Of a DNA stretch of 55,671 nucleotides, positions 31,496 to 41,118 are shown piece after piece. The DNA lies in the NCBI GenBank assembly GCA_016191785.1, contig JACPVJ010000030.1, positions 1 through 55,671 of the forward strand, in the 5' to 3' direction. The translations under genes and the position numbers were made by a program. How positions within the stretch are numbered: position 1 is the stretch's first letter; each line of letters begins with the position of its first letter. The notes below the pieces were generated by a model. The model was given only the letters and a program-made list of their open reading frames with translations. It made no database searches and was not told where the DNA came from. The stretch is from Myxococcales bacterium (lineage in GTDB: Bacteria > Myxococcota_A > Polyangia > Polyangiales > Polyangiaceae).

Positions 31496-32287
31496 TCACT
31501 CCGTCGCCAAGTCGGCGTAGAGCAGGCTGCCCTCCTTCAGCTCGCCGATGACCTGGTCGCGATCCGCCATCGGGATCGCCGGGCACCCCCAAGAACGTCC
31601 CTGCTTGGTCCTGCCGTCTGCGACGTAGCTCGCGCCGTGCATGACGATGGCGCGCGCCCTCGCGTCGGCGTTGCTCGGCGAGAGCCCGTCCAGTCGGAGC
31701 GAGAGGCCCCACTTGCCGTGGTACGTCTCTCCCGTCAGGTAGTACCCCAGGGAGGACTGGTGGGAGTTCTCCACGTTGCTGAACGCTTCGGCCCGCCCGT
31801 CGTCGTTCGTGTCGCTCCCCGAGCCGTGCGCCACGACGTGCCGCTCGACGGCGCCGCTCTCCGTGTCCACCACGTAGAGACGCCGCTCTGACGAGTGCTG
31901 GGAGAAATCGAGAACCGTCACGAAGCGCGGGTTCTCGAGCAGCTCCAGGTTCACGTCGTGGTAGACCAGCGCGCGCTCCAAGAGCGACGAAGGGACCACT
32001 CCGCTCGGATCTACGTTCGTGTAACGTTGCAGGATGTCCGCGCGCTCGGCGTCGGTCAGCTCCGGCGTTCGAAACTGTGCGAGAACCGCCTTTCGCGCGG
32101 GTGACGGCGTGAGCCCGTCGGCTTTGCCCAAGGGCAACTCGCCATTCGCTTCGTCCTCGAGCTCGGCACCGAGGGGGTCGCGCTCGTCGCGCGTAGCGCT
32201 GCAAGCCGGGCAGGCGAGGCTGATGGTCGCGGCGATGGCGAGGTACCGAGTCGGTTCCAGGACGCGTGCGACGGCGCGCTTCGACAT
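31496..32287 (-). CDS. YkuD_2-family L,D-transpeptidase-like lipoprotein
   Basis: 263 residues. The start at 32287 (MSKRAVARVLEP) gives a signal with a Cys-containing cleavage region (TISLACPAC). The C-terminal 170 residues match the YkuD_2 murein L,D-transpeptidase family: FVTVLDFSQHSSERRLYVVD, VVAHGSGSD, FSNVENSHQSSLGYYLTGETYHGKWGLSLRLDGL, ARAIVMHGASYV and GRSWGCPAIP, with the His and catalytic Cys. It is expected to act on peptidoglycan in the periplasm. It is the second L,D-transpeptidase-type enzyme in the window, of a different subfamily from the one at 261-1874. Neighbours on the same strand are exported proteins. Confidence 0.85.
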   Translation of the reverse strand: MSKRAVARVLEPTRYLAIAATISLACPACSATRDERDPLGAELEDEANGELPLGKADGLTPSPARKAVLAQFRTPELTDAERADILQRYTNVDPSGVVPSSLLERALVYHDVNLELLENPRFVTVLDFSQHSSERRLYVVDTESGAVERHVVAHGSGSDTNDDGRAEAFSNVENSHQSSLGYYLTGETYHGKWGLSLRLDGLSPSNADARARAIVMHGASYVADGRTKQGRSWGCPAIPMADRDQVIGELKEGSLLYADLATE

Positions 32288-32506
32288 GGTTGTCGTCTGG
32301 AGAGAGCAACCCGCGTGCCAAGACGCCAAGATCGTGGCTCGTGTCGCACACCACCGGGAGCGCCGCAGAGAGCGCCCTCGTGGCCGCCCGTGCACCCAGG
32401 CTTCGGGCCCAAGCGTCCGGCCGCGTCCGAAATCAGTCCGGACTGCCGCCGGCCCCGCGCGTGCCGGCGCCGCTCGTCGTCTGAGCTCATCGCGCTGGAA
32501 CCACGG

Positions 32507-33418
32507 TCAGAACTCGACGCGCCAGGTTCGGCGTGGCTTCGCCGACTGGGTCGGCGCATCGCCCTGACTCAGCCAGAGCACGACTCCGCCTACCAGCACC
32601 ACGGCACCCCCGACTACCAGGCCGGTCGACACGTTGCCCAGTGTCCGGGCGTTCGCGGTGGTGCTCTCGACCTCGCCGCGTCGCGAGCGCGGGCAGACGT
32701 TGCCGTCGCACGTCTCGGGGAGGTCGTCCTTGGCGCGGCTCGCAGCCGAGAGGGCGACCACCCCGACCACACCGCCGGCCAAGAGCGCGGCGCCGCCGAG
32801 ACCCGTCACGACTGAGCCCGGTGTGAGCCAACCCGGTTCGCGAGCACGACCTGGCGCGGGCGGGAACGTCAAGGTCACGCGGTGGCGCTTCTGCTTTGCC
32901 GTGAGGCGGACCTCGCTCGAGGTGGAGCGCGCGCCGTGCCGCGCGCGGATCATGTGGCGGCCCGGATCGAGAGCGATCTCTTCGCCCGCAGCGGCGGACT
33001 CCCCATCGACCGTGACCCGAGCGCCCGGCGGGCACTCGACGATCACGCTCGGGATCTCGAGCTCGAGCGCGGTCTTCTCGCTCCGGGCGTCGCGCAGGGC
33101 ATCGCGCCACGCTGCGGGGGCATCGGACGGAAGGGCCTCGCGCAGCACCTCTTCGTAGGCCGTCAGCGCTTGGCGCCAGCGGCCGGCGCGACCCAGAGTG
33201 CGCGCGCGATAGAGCACGAACACCGGCGAGTGGTACAGGCCCTCGGCCTCCCTGAACTTCTCCAGCGCGTCGTCCCACTTCCCGTGCTCGTACAGCTTCA
33301 AGCCGGCGTTCGCGCTCTCGACCGCGCGCCGGGACCGACCGTCGGGCTCGGCGTGCAGCGTGGAAGGGATCAGCACGGCAAGCAGCAGCGCGAGGGCGAC
33401 CCGGTGTGCACGCGCCAT
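32507..33418 (-). CDS. Exported TPR/PEGA-like protein with two C-terminal TM helices
   Basis: 303 residues. A signal peptide (MARAHRVALALLLAVLIPSTLHA) precedes a TPR-like helical part (about 35-105: SANAGLKLYEHGKWDDALEKF, LYRARTLGRAGRWRQALTAYEEVL). A PEGA-like beta domain follows (about 120-190: VIVECPPGARVTVDGES, IALDPGRHMIRARH). Near the C-terminus are two hydrophobic helices (VVTGLGGAALLAGGVVGVVAL and STGLVVGGAVVLVGGVVLWL) flanking a Cys-containing loop (ETCDGNVCPRSRRGEVEST). This layout is common in myxobacteria; the function is unknown. GGAGGAGG inside the end of the upstream gene serves the ATG at 33418. It lies 4 nt after that gene, so the pair is an operon. A decayed copy lies at 30410-30720. 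Confidence 0.8.
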   Translation of the reverse strand: MARAHRVALALLLAVLIPSTLHAEPDGRSRRAVESANAGLKLYEHGKWDDALEKFREAEGLYHSPVFVLYRARTLGRAGRWRQALTAYEEVLREALPSDAPAAWRDALRDARSEKTALELEIPSVIVECPPGARVTVDGESAAAGEEIALDPGRHMIRARHGARSTSSEVRLTAKQKRHRVTLTFPPAPGRAREPGWLTPGSVVTGLGGAALLAGGVVGVVALSAASRAKDDLPETCDGNVCPRSRRGEVESTTANARTLGNVSTGLVVGGAVVLVGGVVLWLSQGDAPTQSAKPRRTWRVEF

Positions 33419-33422
33419 GCGC

Positions 33423-34310
33423 TCAGTCCTCCTCCGGCAGCTCGAGCTGCTCGAGCGCACCGGCGCAGCCGTCGCCCCAGGGGCCGCGTTCGAAGACCAT
33501 CAAGGTGAAGTGCCCGGCGACCTGGAAGGTCGGGGCCTTGCCGGCGGCGGTGGCGCCGACCTCGAGCGGCCCCGGGCCCAGCGCGTGCGAAACGACGGCG
33601 GTGCCCAGCGGCAGCCACTCGTTCTTCCGGGGGTCGGTAGTGGCTCGCCCGTAGAAGTAGTGAACTTGGTCTTGGACGCGGCACACGGCGAGATCGGCTT
33701 CGCCGTCCGCACCGATGTCGACGAAGGTGGCCGAGACGAACCCCGGCTCGCTGCCCGCGAGCCGAGCGGTGGCGGTGGGGTTGTTGGTCTCGTCCGTGTC
33801 GTCGAGGCAGCTCGCCTGCTTCGGGCCAGCCACCCAGAGGTGTGGCTCGACGGTCCAGGTGGCCCAGACGCCAGGCTCGGTGGCGCGACGGAGCGCGAGC
33901 CCCGCGACGTTGCCGGGTGCCAGGCAGTGGTCGTTGCTGGCCGCGCCGATGGCCTCGGCGCGCGCCACGACCAAGAAGTCGCCCTCGACTCGGCGGTAGA
34001 CGAACGGCGCCTGGTCGTCGGCGGTCCAATGATCGCCGTCCGTTTCCGACCCGGGGTCGTTCACCCTCACCACCAGGTCGCCGTCTTCCACGAACAGCTT
34101 CTTGTCGCGCCCCGCCGGCGCCGGCCCCAGGTTGTCGACGTGCCAGCACCGGTCTTCCAGCGTGGCGAGATCCGAGTCGTCGAAGGTCTCGGCGTAGCGG
34201 GCACCCCCGACGTCGACGCAGTCGCGATACTCGACGTCCAGCTCTTGGAACGACGTGCAACCCCAGAGGCACGGGAACGCCAGCACCAGCGCAAGGCAGC
34301 TCCGACCCAT
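33423..34310 (-). CDS. Lipoprotein with concanavalin A-like fold (hypothetical)
   Basis: 295 residues. Lipoprotein signal MGRSCLALVLAFPCLWGC, then a domain that looks like the DUF1349/concanavalin A-like beta-sandwich: YAETFDDSDLATLEDRCWHVDN, LVVRVNDPGSETDGDHW, FVYRRVEGDFLVVARAEAIG, GLALRRATEPGVWATWTVEPHLWV. Conserved Cys residues suggest disulfides. The ligand is unknown. It is the first gene of a two-gene operon with the TPR/PEGA-like protein, whose start lies 4 nt after its stop. The ATG at 34310 is chosen because it alone gives a signal peptide. Confidence 0.75.
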   Translation of the reverse strand: MGRSCLALVLAFPCLWGCTSFQELDVEYRDCVDVGGARYAETFDDSDLATLEDRCWHVDNLGPAPAGRDKKLFVEDGDLVVRVNDPGSETDGDHWTADDQAPFVYRRVEGDFLVVARAEAIGAASNDHCLAPGNVAGLALRRATEPGVWATWTVEPHLWVAGPKQASCLDDTDETNNPTATARLAGSEPGFVSATFVDIGADGEADLAVCRVQDQVHYFYGRATTDPRKNEWLPLGTAVVSHALGPGPLEVGATAAGKAPTFQVAGHFTLMVFERGPWGDGCAGALEQLELPEED

Positions 34311-34354
34311 TGGTGCGACGCTAGCACGCGACAGTGCCGGCCGGCCACGGCGGC

Positions 34355-35659
<1,305 letters not shown>

Positions 35660-35718
35660 CCGCCCAATCTACTCCCGGACCGGAGCCCTTTCCACGACGT
35701 GGTACCCTGCCCGCGCTG

Positions 35719-36942
35719 ATGCTTCCCGAGCCCGGTGCCATCGTCGGAGGCCGCTATCGACTCGAGGAGCTGCTCGGGTCCGGCGGCATGGGCAGCGTGT
35801 GGCGAGCGCGACACATCGAGCTCGACACCTCGGTTGCGGTCAAGCTCATGTCGCCCGAGTTGCTCAGCTCCGAGCACAGCGAAAAACGCTTTCGCCGCGA
35901 GGCCCAGGCTGCCGCGCGGCTGAAGAGCCCCCACATCGTCAAGGTGTTCGACTTCGGCACCTTCGACGGGCAGGCCTACCTGGCGATGGAGCTCCTCGAG
36001 GGTGAAGACCTCGCGGGGCGGCTCGCGGCGCAGGGGTCGTTGGCGCCGGCAGAGGCCCTTCGCGTCGTCGATGCGGTCGCCAAGGCGCTCGAGGTCGCCC
36101 ACGCTGCTGGCATCGTTCACCGCGACCTCAAGCCGGCGAACATCTTCGTCGAGCGTGTCGGCAGCGACGAGGTCGTCAAGGTCCTCGACTTCGGCATCGC
36201 GAAGCAGATCAGCGACGACGCCCAGTCGACGACCACCGGCGGGGCAATCGTGGGTTCGCCGGCGTACATGAGCCCCGAGCAGGTCTGGGGCGAGACGATC
36301 GGTGCGGGGACCGACTTGTGGGCGCTCGGCGTGGTCACCTACGAGATGCTCACGGGGAACAACCCGTTTTCCCACGAGGTGCTGGCTCAGGTCTTCGACC
36401 GCATCATCAAGGCGAAGGTGCCGAAGCCGTCGAGCCCGAAGGGCGCGCTGCCCACGGGCCTCGAGGCGTTCTTCGAACGGGCGCTGTCCCGCGATGCGGC
36501 GCAGCGCTTCACCGCGCCGCGGGACTTCGTGGCGGCGCTGCGCGGCGCGCTCGCGCCTCGCCCGGACGAGGCCGCGGCCACGATCGCCGCGCCGGCGCCC
36601 CGGGCCCCCTCGGGGCGACCCCGGCGCATCGTCACCGTGGCGTTGGTGCTGGGCGTGGCCATCGTCGGCTTCTCGGTGGCGCGCCGGGTGAGCCGTGAGC
36701 ACGACGAGACCGCTCCGAGCACGGCGCCGTCGGCGGTTCCGACGCCGGCCCGGAGCATGCCGGCCGAGACCACCACTCCACCCGCTCCGGGTCCGTCGGC
36801 CTCATCGGAGGCCGCGCCGAGCGGCGCCAGCGGCGGTCGTCCCAAGGCCGCGCCCGCACGCTCGAGTCCGCCGCCCCCGTCCGCGCGGACCACCGTGGTC
36901 GATCCCAAGTGGGGCGTGCCGGTCGAGCCGTCGGCGAAGTGA
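35719..36942 (+). CDS. Membrane Ser/Thr protein kinase (Hanks type)
   Basis: 407 residues. The kinase domain (about 12-275) has an intact Gly loop (LGSGGMGSVW), Lys in VAVKLM, HRDLKPANIF, DFGIAK and SPAYMSPEQ, so it should be active. A single TM helix follows at about 297-315 (IVTVALVLGVAIVGFSVA), then a Pro/Ala/Ser/Thr-rich outside tail with no recognised sensor. It is divergent from the FHA-sigma-54 activator gene, which suggests it phosphorylates that protein or an FHA ligand of it. The ATG at 35719 is used because it starts the conserved N-terminus. Confidence 0.92.
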   Translation: MLPEPGAIVGGRYRLEELLGSGGMGSVWRARHIELDTSVAVKLMSPELLSSEHSEKRFRREAQAAARLKSPHIVKVFDFGTFDGQAYLAMELLEGEDLAGRLAAQGSLAPAEALRVVDAVAKALEVAHAAGIVHRDLKPANIFVERVGSDEVVKVLDFGIAKQISDDAQSTTTGGAIVGSPAYMSPEQVWGETIGAGTDLWALGVVTYEMLTGNNPFSHEVLAQVFDRIIKAKVPKPSSPKGALPTGLEAFFERALSRDAAQRFTAPRDFVAALRGALAPRPDEAAATIAAPAPRAPSGRPRRIVTVALVLGVAIVGFSVARRVSREHDETAPSTAPSAVPTPARSMPAETTTPPAPGPSASSEAAPSGASGGRPKAAPARSSPPPPSARTTVVDPKWGVPVEPSAK

Positions 36943-36968
36943 CGCTCGCGTGCCCGACGGCTGGGCGC

Positions 36969-39653
36969 TCAGCGGGCCGTACGCCGGACCGCCAGCGCCG
37001 CGCGCAGTCGCGCCAGCTCGGCCAGCTCGGCAGGGTCCGGCAACGCTTCGGGGTCGTCGCCAACGGTGACGATCAGCACCTCGGTGCCCCGAGGCCCGCG
37101 GCACGGGTGGAGCACGAGCACCGGCGAGCCGATGGCCTCGTAGTACCAACGAGGGATCCGGGCGGTGGCCTTCGGATCGTGCGTGTCGTCCACGACTTGC
37201 TCGCGGCCAGACCGCCACGCCACGGTGAAGGGGTCCGCCGAGCGCGCGGAGCCGAGCGTGACCTCGAGCTCGCTCTCGAGGAATTCTGCGTCTTCGCCCC
37301 GGGCCATGGCGACCTTCAGGCGCGACCGATCCGGTCCGCTCACCAATGCGAAAGCCTGCCGGAAGCCGAGCAGCCCGACGTACGCCTCGAGCACCGCCGA
37401 GAGCAGCGCGTCACCCTCGAGCTCGCTCGCCGCGACCTCAGCCAGCTGGCGCGCCAGATCCGAACCGCCGGTCTTCGGCTGAGCGCCCGGCGCGCCAAGC
37501 GCGAGGGGGCGTACCACGCGGCCTGGGCCGGCCCCGCTCGCGAGGGGCGAGGGAACGGCAGCCGGCGTTTCGGTCGTTGGCACCTCGACCAGCACCGCCT
37601 GCGCGACCGGCTCAGCGTAAGCCTCGTGCTCCTCCAGGCGCGACGCTCCGCGGAAGAAGCTACTGGCCGGCCCGGACTGGCCCAGGAGCGACGCGTAGCG
37701 CTCCTCGAGCGCCGCGCGGGCCCCGCGGATCAGCACGGGGACCTCCCGGGGGTGCAAGCGCAGCAGCGAGTCGTACTCCGCGAGCAAGCGCGCGACGTCC
37801 GCGTCGAGGCCGCCTTCGTCAGCGCGCGACACGGCAGCGACCAGCGCGTCCGCCAGACTCGACAGCGCAGCGATCCGCTCTCGATCGTTGGTCACCTTCG
37901 TCGGCCCTCGGGCAGGCGCGGTGATCGCGTCGATCACGTGCGCTGGGAGCTGCCAGCGCTCGGCGATCGCGCTTCCAAGAGCGGCGAACGAGAGCCCGAG
38001 GACGCGCTCGGCAGCGGCTCCAGGCGCGAGCTGCTCGCGGGCGACGAGCGCCATGACCGCCCGGTGGTCGTCCGGCAAGTAGTGCATCACCAGGTGTCGC
38101 CCGAGGTCGCGAAAGAGCGCCGCGACCTGGGCTTTCTCGGCGTCCTCGACGCCAGCTCTGGCCGCCAGGGAGCGCGCGAGCTCGCCGCGCGCCAGGGCTC
38201 CGACCGCCGAGTCCAGCAGCTCCATGTCGGCGTCGCGCTTGGAGGGGATCTTGAACAGACTGATCGAGAGCGCGATGGATCGAACCCGCTCGAAGCCGAG
38301 CAGCACGACCGCCGCCTGCACGCTGTGGACGCGGCCGCCGAACCGGGCCGCGTACGCCAGGTTGACCACCCGTAGGAGCTTGGCGGTGAGCGAGAAGTCG
38401 CGAAGCAGTGCCTCGCTCAGCTGACTCGCCGAGTAGTCCCCGTGCACGTCGGCTCTTCGGCTGATGTCGGACACGTTCTTCACGAAGGCGGGGAAGTCGC
38501 CGCGCCGCTGCATCCGCTCGAGCAGGCGCCCCAGCGCCTTTCGATCCGTGACCGGCGCAGGTGTCGCGCTCGCTTCCTGTGCCGGGGCTGGGGCCGGTGT
38601 CGGCGGCATCGGCTGCAGCACCGTCCGCGCGAGTTCCTGTTCCGTGGCCGGGAGCGCGGGGCGAATGCCGGTCTGCAACGCCAGCGTCCGGGCGAAGCCG
38701 AGCTCTGGCGTGCCGTCCGCCGGGCCTGCGGCCGCCGGGGCGTCGTCCAGGCCGAACGCGCCCACCGCCTGCGCGAAGGCGTCGGCCACCGCCTTTGCCG
38801 ACGCGGGCCGCGCCTCCGGGTCCTTGGCGAGGCAGGCCTCGATCAGGCTCGCCACCGCCGCTGGAACCGTCGGCGCCACTTCGGCCAAGGGTCGCACCGG
38901 GGCGTTCACGTGCATGAGGATCAGCCCGATCTCGCTGTCCGCGCTGAACAGCGACTGACCGGCGAGCATCTCGTAGGCGATCACCCCGAGAGCGTAGAGA
39001 TCGGAGCGCGGAGTCACTCGGTCCGCTCGACCCAGCGCTTGCTCTGGTGCCATGTGGGTCGGAGTACCCAGGATCTGGCCGCGCCGCGTGCGCGACGGGT
39101 CGCGCGAGGAGAGCAGCTTGGCCAGTCCAAAGTCCATCAGTTTGACGGCGAGCGGCTCGCAGTCGAGCACGAACACGTTGGCCGGCTTCAGGTCGCGATG
39201 GACGACGCCGGCGGTGTGGGCCACCTCGAGTGCCGCGCAGATCTGCTGGACGAAAGCCAGCACCTCGCTCGGCCCGAAGTGCTTGCCGCGCGTGGCCGCG
39301 CCGAGGTCCCGTCCGCGAAGCAGCTCCATCACGTAGTAGAAGCGCCCGCCGAGCTCGCCGAAGTCGAAGATATCTACGATGTTCGGGTGGCGAAGCGAGG
39401 CCGTCAGGCGGGCCTCTTCCGCGAACCGCTGCGACAGCTCTGCGCTGGCTTCGAGCTCGTGGTCCAAGAACTTGACCGCGACCTCGCGCCCGAGCGCCGG
39501 GTGCCTCGCCACGTACACTGCCCCCATGCCGCCGCGGGCCAGCGCGCGCTCGATCACGTAGTTTCCCACCCGCTGCCCGATCAACCCGGCCGGATCGACC
39601 CAGTCCCCGCCTGCGTCGGCGAGCTCGGCGGCGCTCCCAGATTGAACTGACAT
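36969..39653 (-). CDS. Ser/Thr kinase - HDOD - GAF-like fusion protein
   Basis: 894 residues, predicted cytoplasmic. The N-terminal kinase domain (about 25-300) is intact: ALARGGMGAVYVA, VAVKFLDHE, HRDLKPANVF, MDFGLAKLL, TPTHMAPEQ. A Pro/Ala linker leads to an HDOD domain (about 385-600: FPAFVKNVSDISRRADV, LLRDFSLTAKLLRVVNLAYAA, HSVQAAVVLLGFERVRSIAL), a fold related to HD phosphohydrolases and often used in signalling. The last 170 residues resemble a GAF-type sensor (VLEAYVGLLGFRQAFALVSG, PFTVAWRSGREQVVDDTHD). The start at 39653 avoids an upstream TTG-type extension. It is convergent with the membrane kinase gene. Role unknown; it could link kinase signalling to second messengers. Confidence 0.9.
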   Translation of the reverse strand: MSVQSGSAAELADAGGDWVDPAGLIGQRVGNYVIERALARGGMGAVYVARHPALGREVAVKFLDHELEASAELSQRFAEEARLTASLRHPNIVDIFDFGELGGRFYYVMELLRGRDLGAATRGKHFGPSEVLAFVQQICAALEVAHTAGVVHRDLKPANVFVLDCEPLAVKLMDFGLAKLLSSRDPSRTRRGQILGTPTHMAPEQALGRADRVTPRSDLYALGVIAYEMLAGQSLFSADSEIGLILMHVNAPVRPLAEVAPTVPAAVASLIEACLAKDPEARPASAKAVADAFAQAVGAFGLDDAPAAAGPADGTPELGFARTLALQTGIRPALPATEQELARTVLQPMPPTPAPAPAQEASATPAPVTDRKALGRLLERMQRRGDFPAFVKNVSDISRRADVHGDYSASQLSEALLRDFSLTAKLLRVVNLAYAARFGGRVHSVQAAVVLLGFERVRSIALSISLFKIPSKRDADMELLDSAVGALARGELARSLAARAGVEDAEKAQVAALFRDLGRHLVMHYLPDDHRAVMALVAREQLAPGAAAERVLGLSFAALGSAIAERWQLPAHVIDAITAPARGPTKVTNDRERIAALSSLADALVAAVSRADEGGLDADVARLLAEYDSLLRLHPREVPVLIRGARAALEERYASLLGQSGPASSFFRGASRLEEHEAYAEPVAQAVLVEVPTTETPAAVPSPLASGAGPGRVVRPLALGAPGAQPKTGGSDLARQLAEVAASELEGDALLSAVLEAYVGLLGFRQAFALVSGPDRSRLKVAMARGEDAEFLESELEVTLGSARSADPFTVAWRSGREQVVDDTHDPKATARIPRWYYEAIGSPVLVLHPCRGPRGTEVLIVTVGDDPEALPDPAELAELARLRAALAVRRTAR

Positions 39654-39740
39654 GGTCACCCGACGAGCGGTGAACGGCATCTCGCGCCGGGAGTTGAGCC
39701 GGCGCCGTTTTCCTCAGGGGCGAGCGCGACTCGGCGCCGC

Positions 39741-41093
39741 TCAGAGCTCGAACCCCACCCAGCGCTCCAGACTCGAGATCGCCGCGAAGTAGTCCAGCTC
39801 CGCAGCGAGCGCGTCGCTCTGGATGCGCAGGAAGCGCTCCCGACCCGCGGAGAGCGAAAGCAGGTCGACCTCGCCGAGCTCGAACGAGCGCCGGAGCATG
39901 CCGAGATTCTCCTCGAAGCGCGGCAGGACCTCGCCCTCGTACGTCCGCACCCGGGCGGCCGCCGCGACGACCTCTCCGTGCGCCGCGGCGATCTCGCCCT
40001 CGAGGAGTCGGCGAGCCGCGCCGAGCTCCGCGCTCGCGACCACGGCGTCCGCCCGAGCGCGAGCGCGCTCACCTTGATTCGTCTGGAATGCCGGGAGCGG
40101 CAAGGACACGACCCCCATCACCGCGTGCTGGGTGTCGTCCGAGCTTCGAGCTCCTTCGCGGTCGTACCGGACGCCGACCGACGGGCGGAGCGAGCGCTCC
40201 CGGTCGGCGAGCGCGGCGCGGGCCTGCGCCTCGCGCACCCGAGCCGCGCCGACGCGGAGGCTCGGCAGGCGCTCGCGCGACTCGACCAGCAGCTGGCCGA
40301 GCCGGGGCGGAGCCTTCACCGGGTCCGCGGCGCCACCGGGCAGGGGCGGGGTCGCGACCGGCCAACCAGAGAGGATCGCCAACCGAATCCGCGAGGCCAT
40401 GAACGTCTGCCGCACCGCGACCACGGACTGCCGTGCCTGCGCGACCTCGGCCCGAGCCAGCCGCAGCGACAGCTGCGCCGTTTCGCCGGCGGCCACTTGC
40501 CGTTCCGCGATCCGCAGCACCTCTTCCTGAAAGGCGAGCGTGCGCTCCCCCAGCCGCACCCGCTTCTGCTCGACCCTGGCGCGACGAAAGGCCGCTCGCA
40601 CGTCGCAGCGGAGGGCCCAGCGCACCTGCTCGATCTCCGCGTCCGTCAGCTCGCTCAGGCGCTGGGCTGCCGCGCGCCGCGCGCCGCGTTCGCCGCCGAT
40701 CTCGAGCTCTTGCATCAGCTCGACCGTGACGTCGAGGCCCGTGCCCGCGCTCCCCGTGCGCGGCCCGGCCGCGACGGTCAGCTCCGGGTTCTGCTGTAGC
40801 ACCAGCGAGGCCGCCACCCGCGCTGCCTCGGCACGAGAGCGCGTGCTCTCGGCGACGGCGAGCAGCGGCGAGTGGCGGTCGGCGAAAGCGAGCAGACTTG
40901 CCAGCGAGACCTCGCCCGCCGAGCTCGGGTCCGGCATCGTAGCCGTGCCCCCGCGTGGCGCGCCGCGCGACGGCGCCTGCGGTCGGCCGTGTTCGAGCAC
41001 GGTCAGGGGCGCTGGCGCCGGCCCGCAAGCGGCCGTCGCGAGCGCGAGCGTGAGCGCCGCGCGGGGTCCGAAAGCTCTGCGATGACCGATCAT
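39741..41093 (-). CDS. czcC: Outer-membrane efflux lipoprotein (CzcC-like)
   Basis: 450 residues. Lipoprotein signal with lipobox TAAC (MIGHRRAFGPRAALTLALATAAC), then two outer-membrane-efflux repeats with long helices (LLAVAESTRSRAEAARVAASLVLQQNPELTVAAG; LPSLRVGAARVREAQARAALADRERSLRPSVGVRYD). It provides the outer-membrane channel for the RND pump encoded just upstream (25-nt gap). Last gene of a five-gene leftward operon running from about 46390. Length and layout are those of CzcC/CusC proteins. Confidence 0.88.
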   Translation of the reverse strand: MIGHRRAFGPRAALTLALATAACGPAPAPLTVLEHGRPQAPSRGAPRGGTATMPDPSSAGEVSLASLLAFADRHSPLLAVAESTRSRAEAARVAASLVLQQNPELTVAAGPRTGSAGTGLDVTVELMQELEIGGERGARRAAAQRLSELTDAEIEQVRWALRCDVRAAFRRARVEQKRVRLGERTLAFQEEVLRIAERQVAAGETAQLSLRLARAEVAQARQSVVAVRQTFMASRIRLAILSGWPVATPPLPGGAADPVKAPPRLGQLLVESRERLPSLRVGAARVREAQARAALADRERSLRPSVGVRYDREGARSSDDTQHAVMGVVSLPLPAFQTNQGERARARADAVVASAELGAARRLLEGEIAAAHGEVVAAAARVRTYEGEVLPRFEENLGMLRRSFELGEVDLLSLSAGRERFLRIQSDALAAELDYFAAISSLERWVGFEL

Positions 41094-41118
41094 GATGTAC
41101 CTCGTCGATGTTGCAAGA

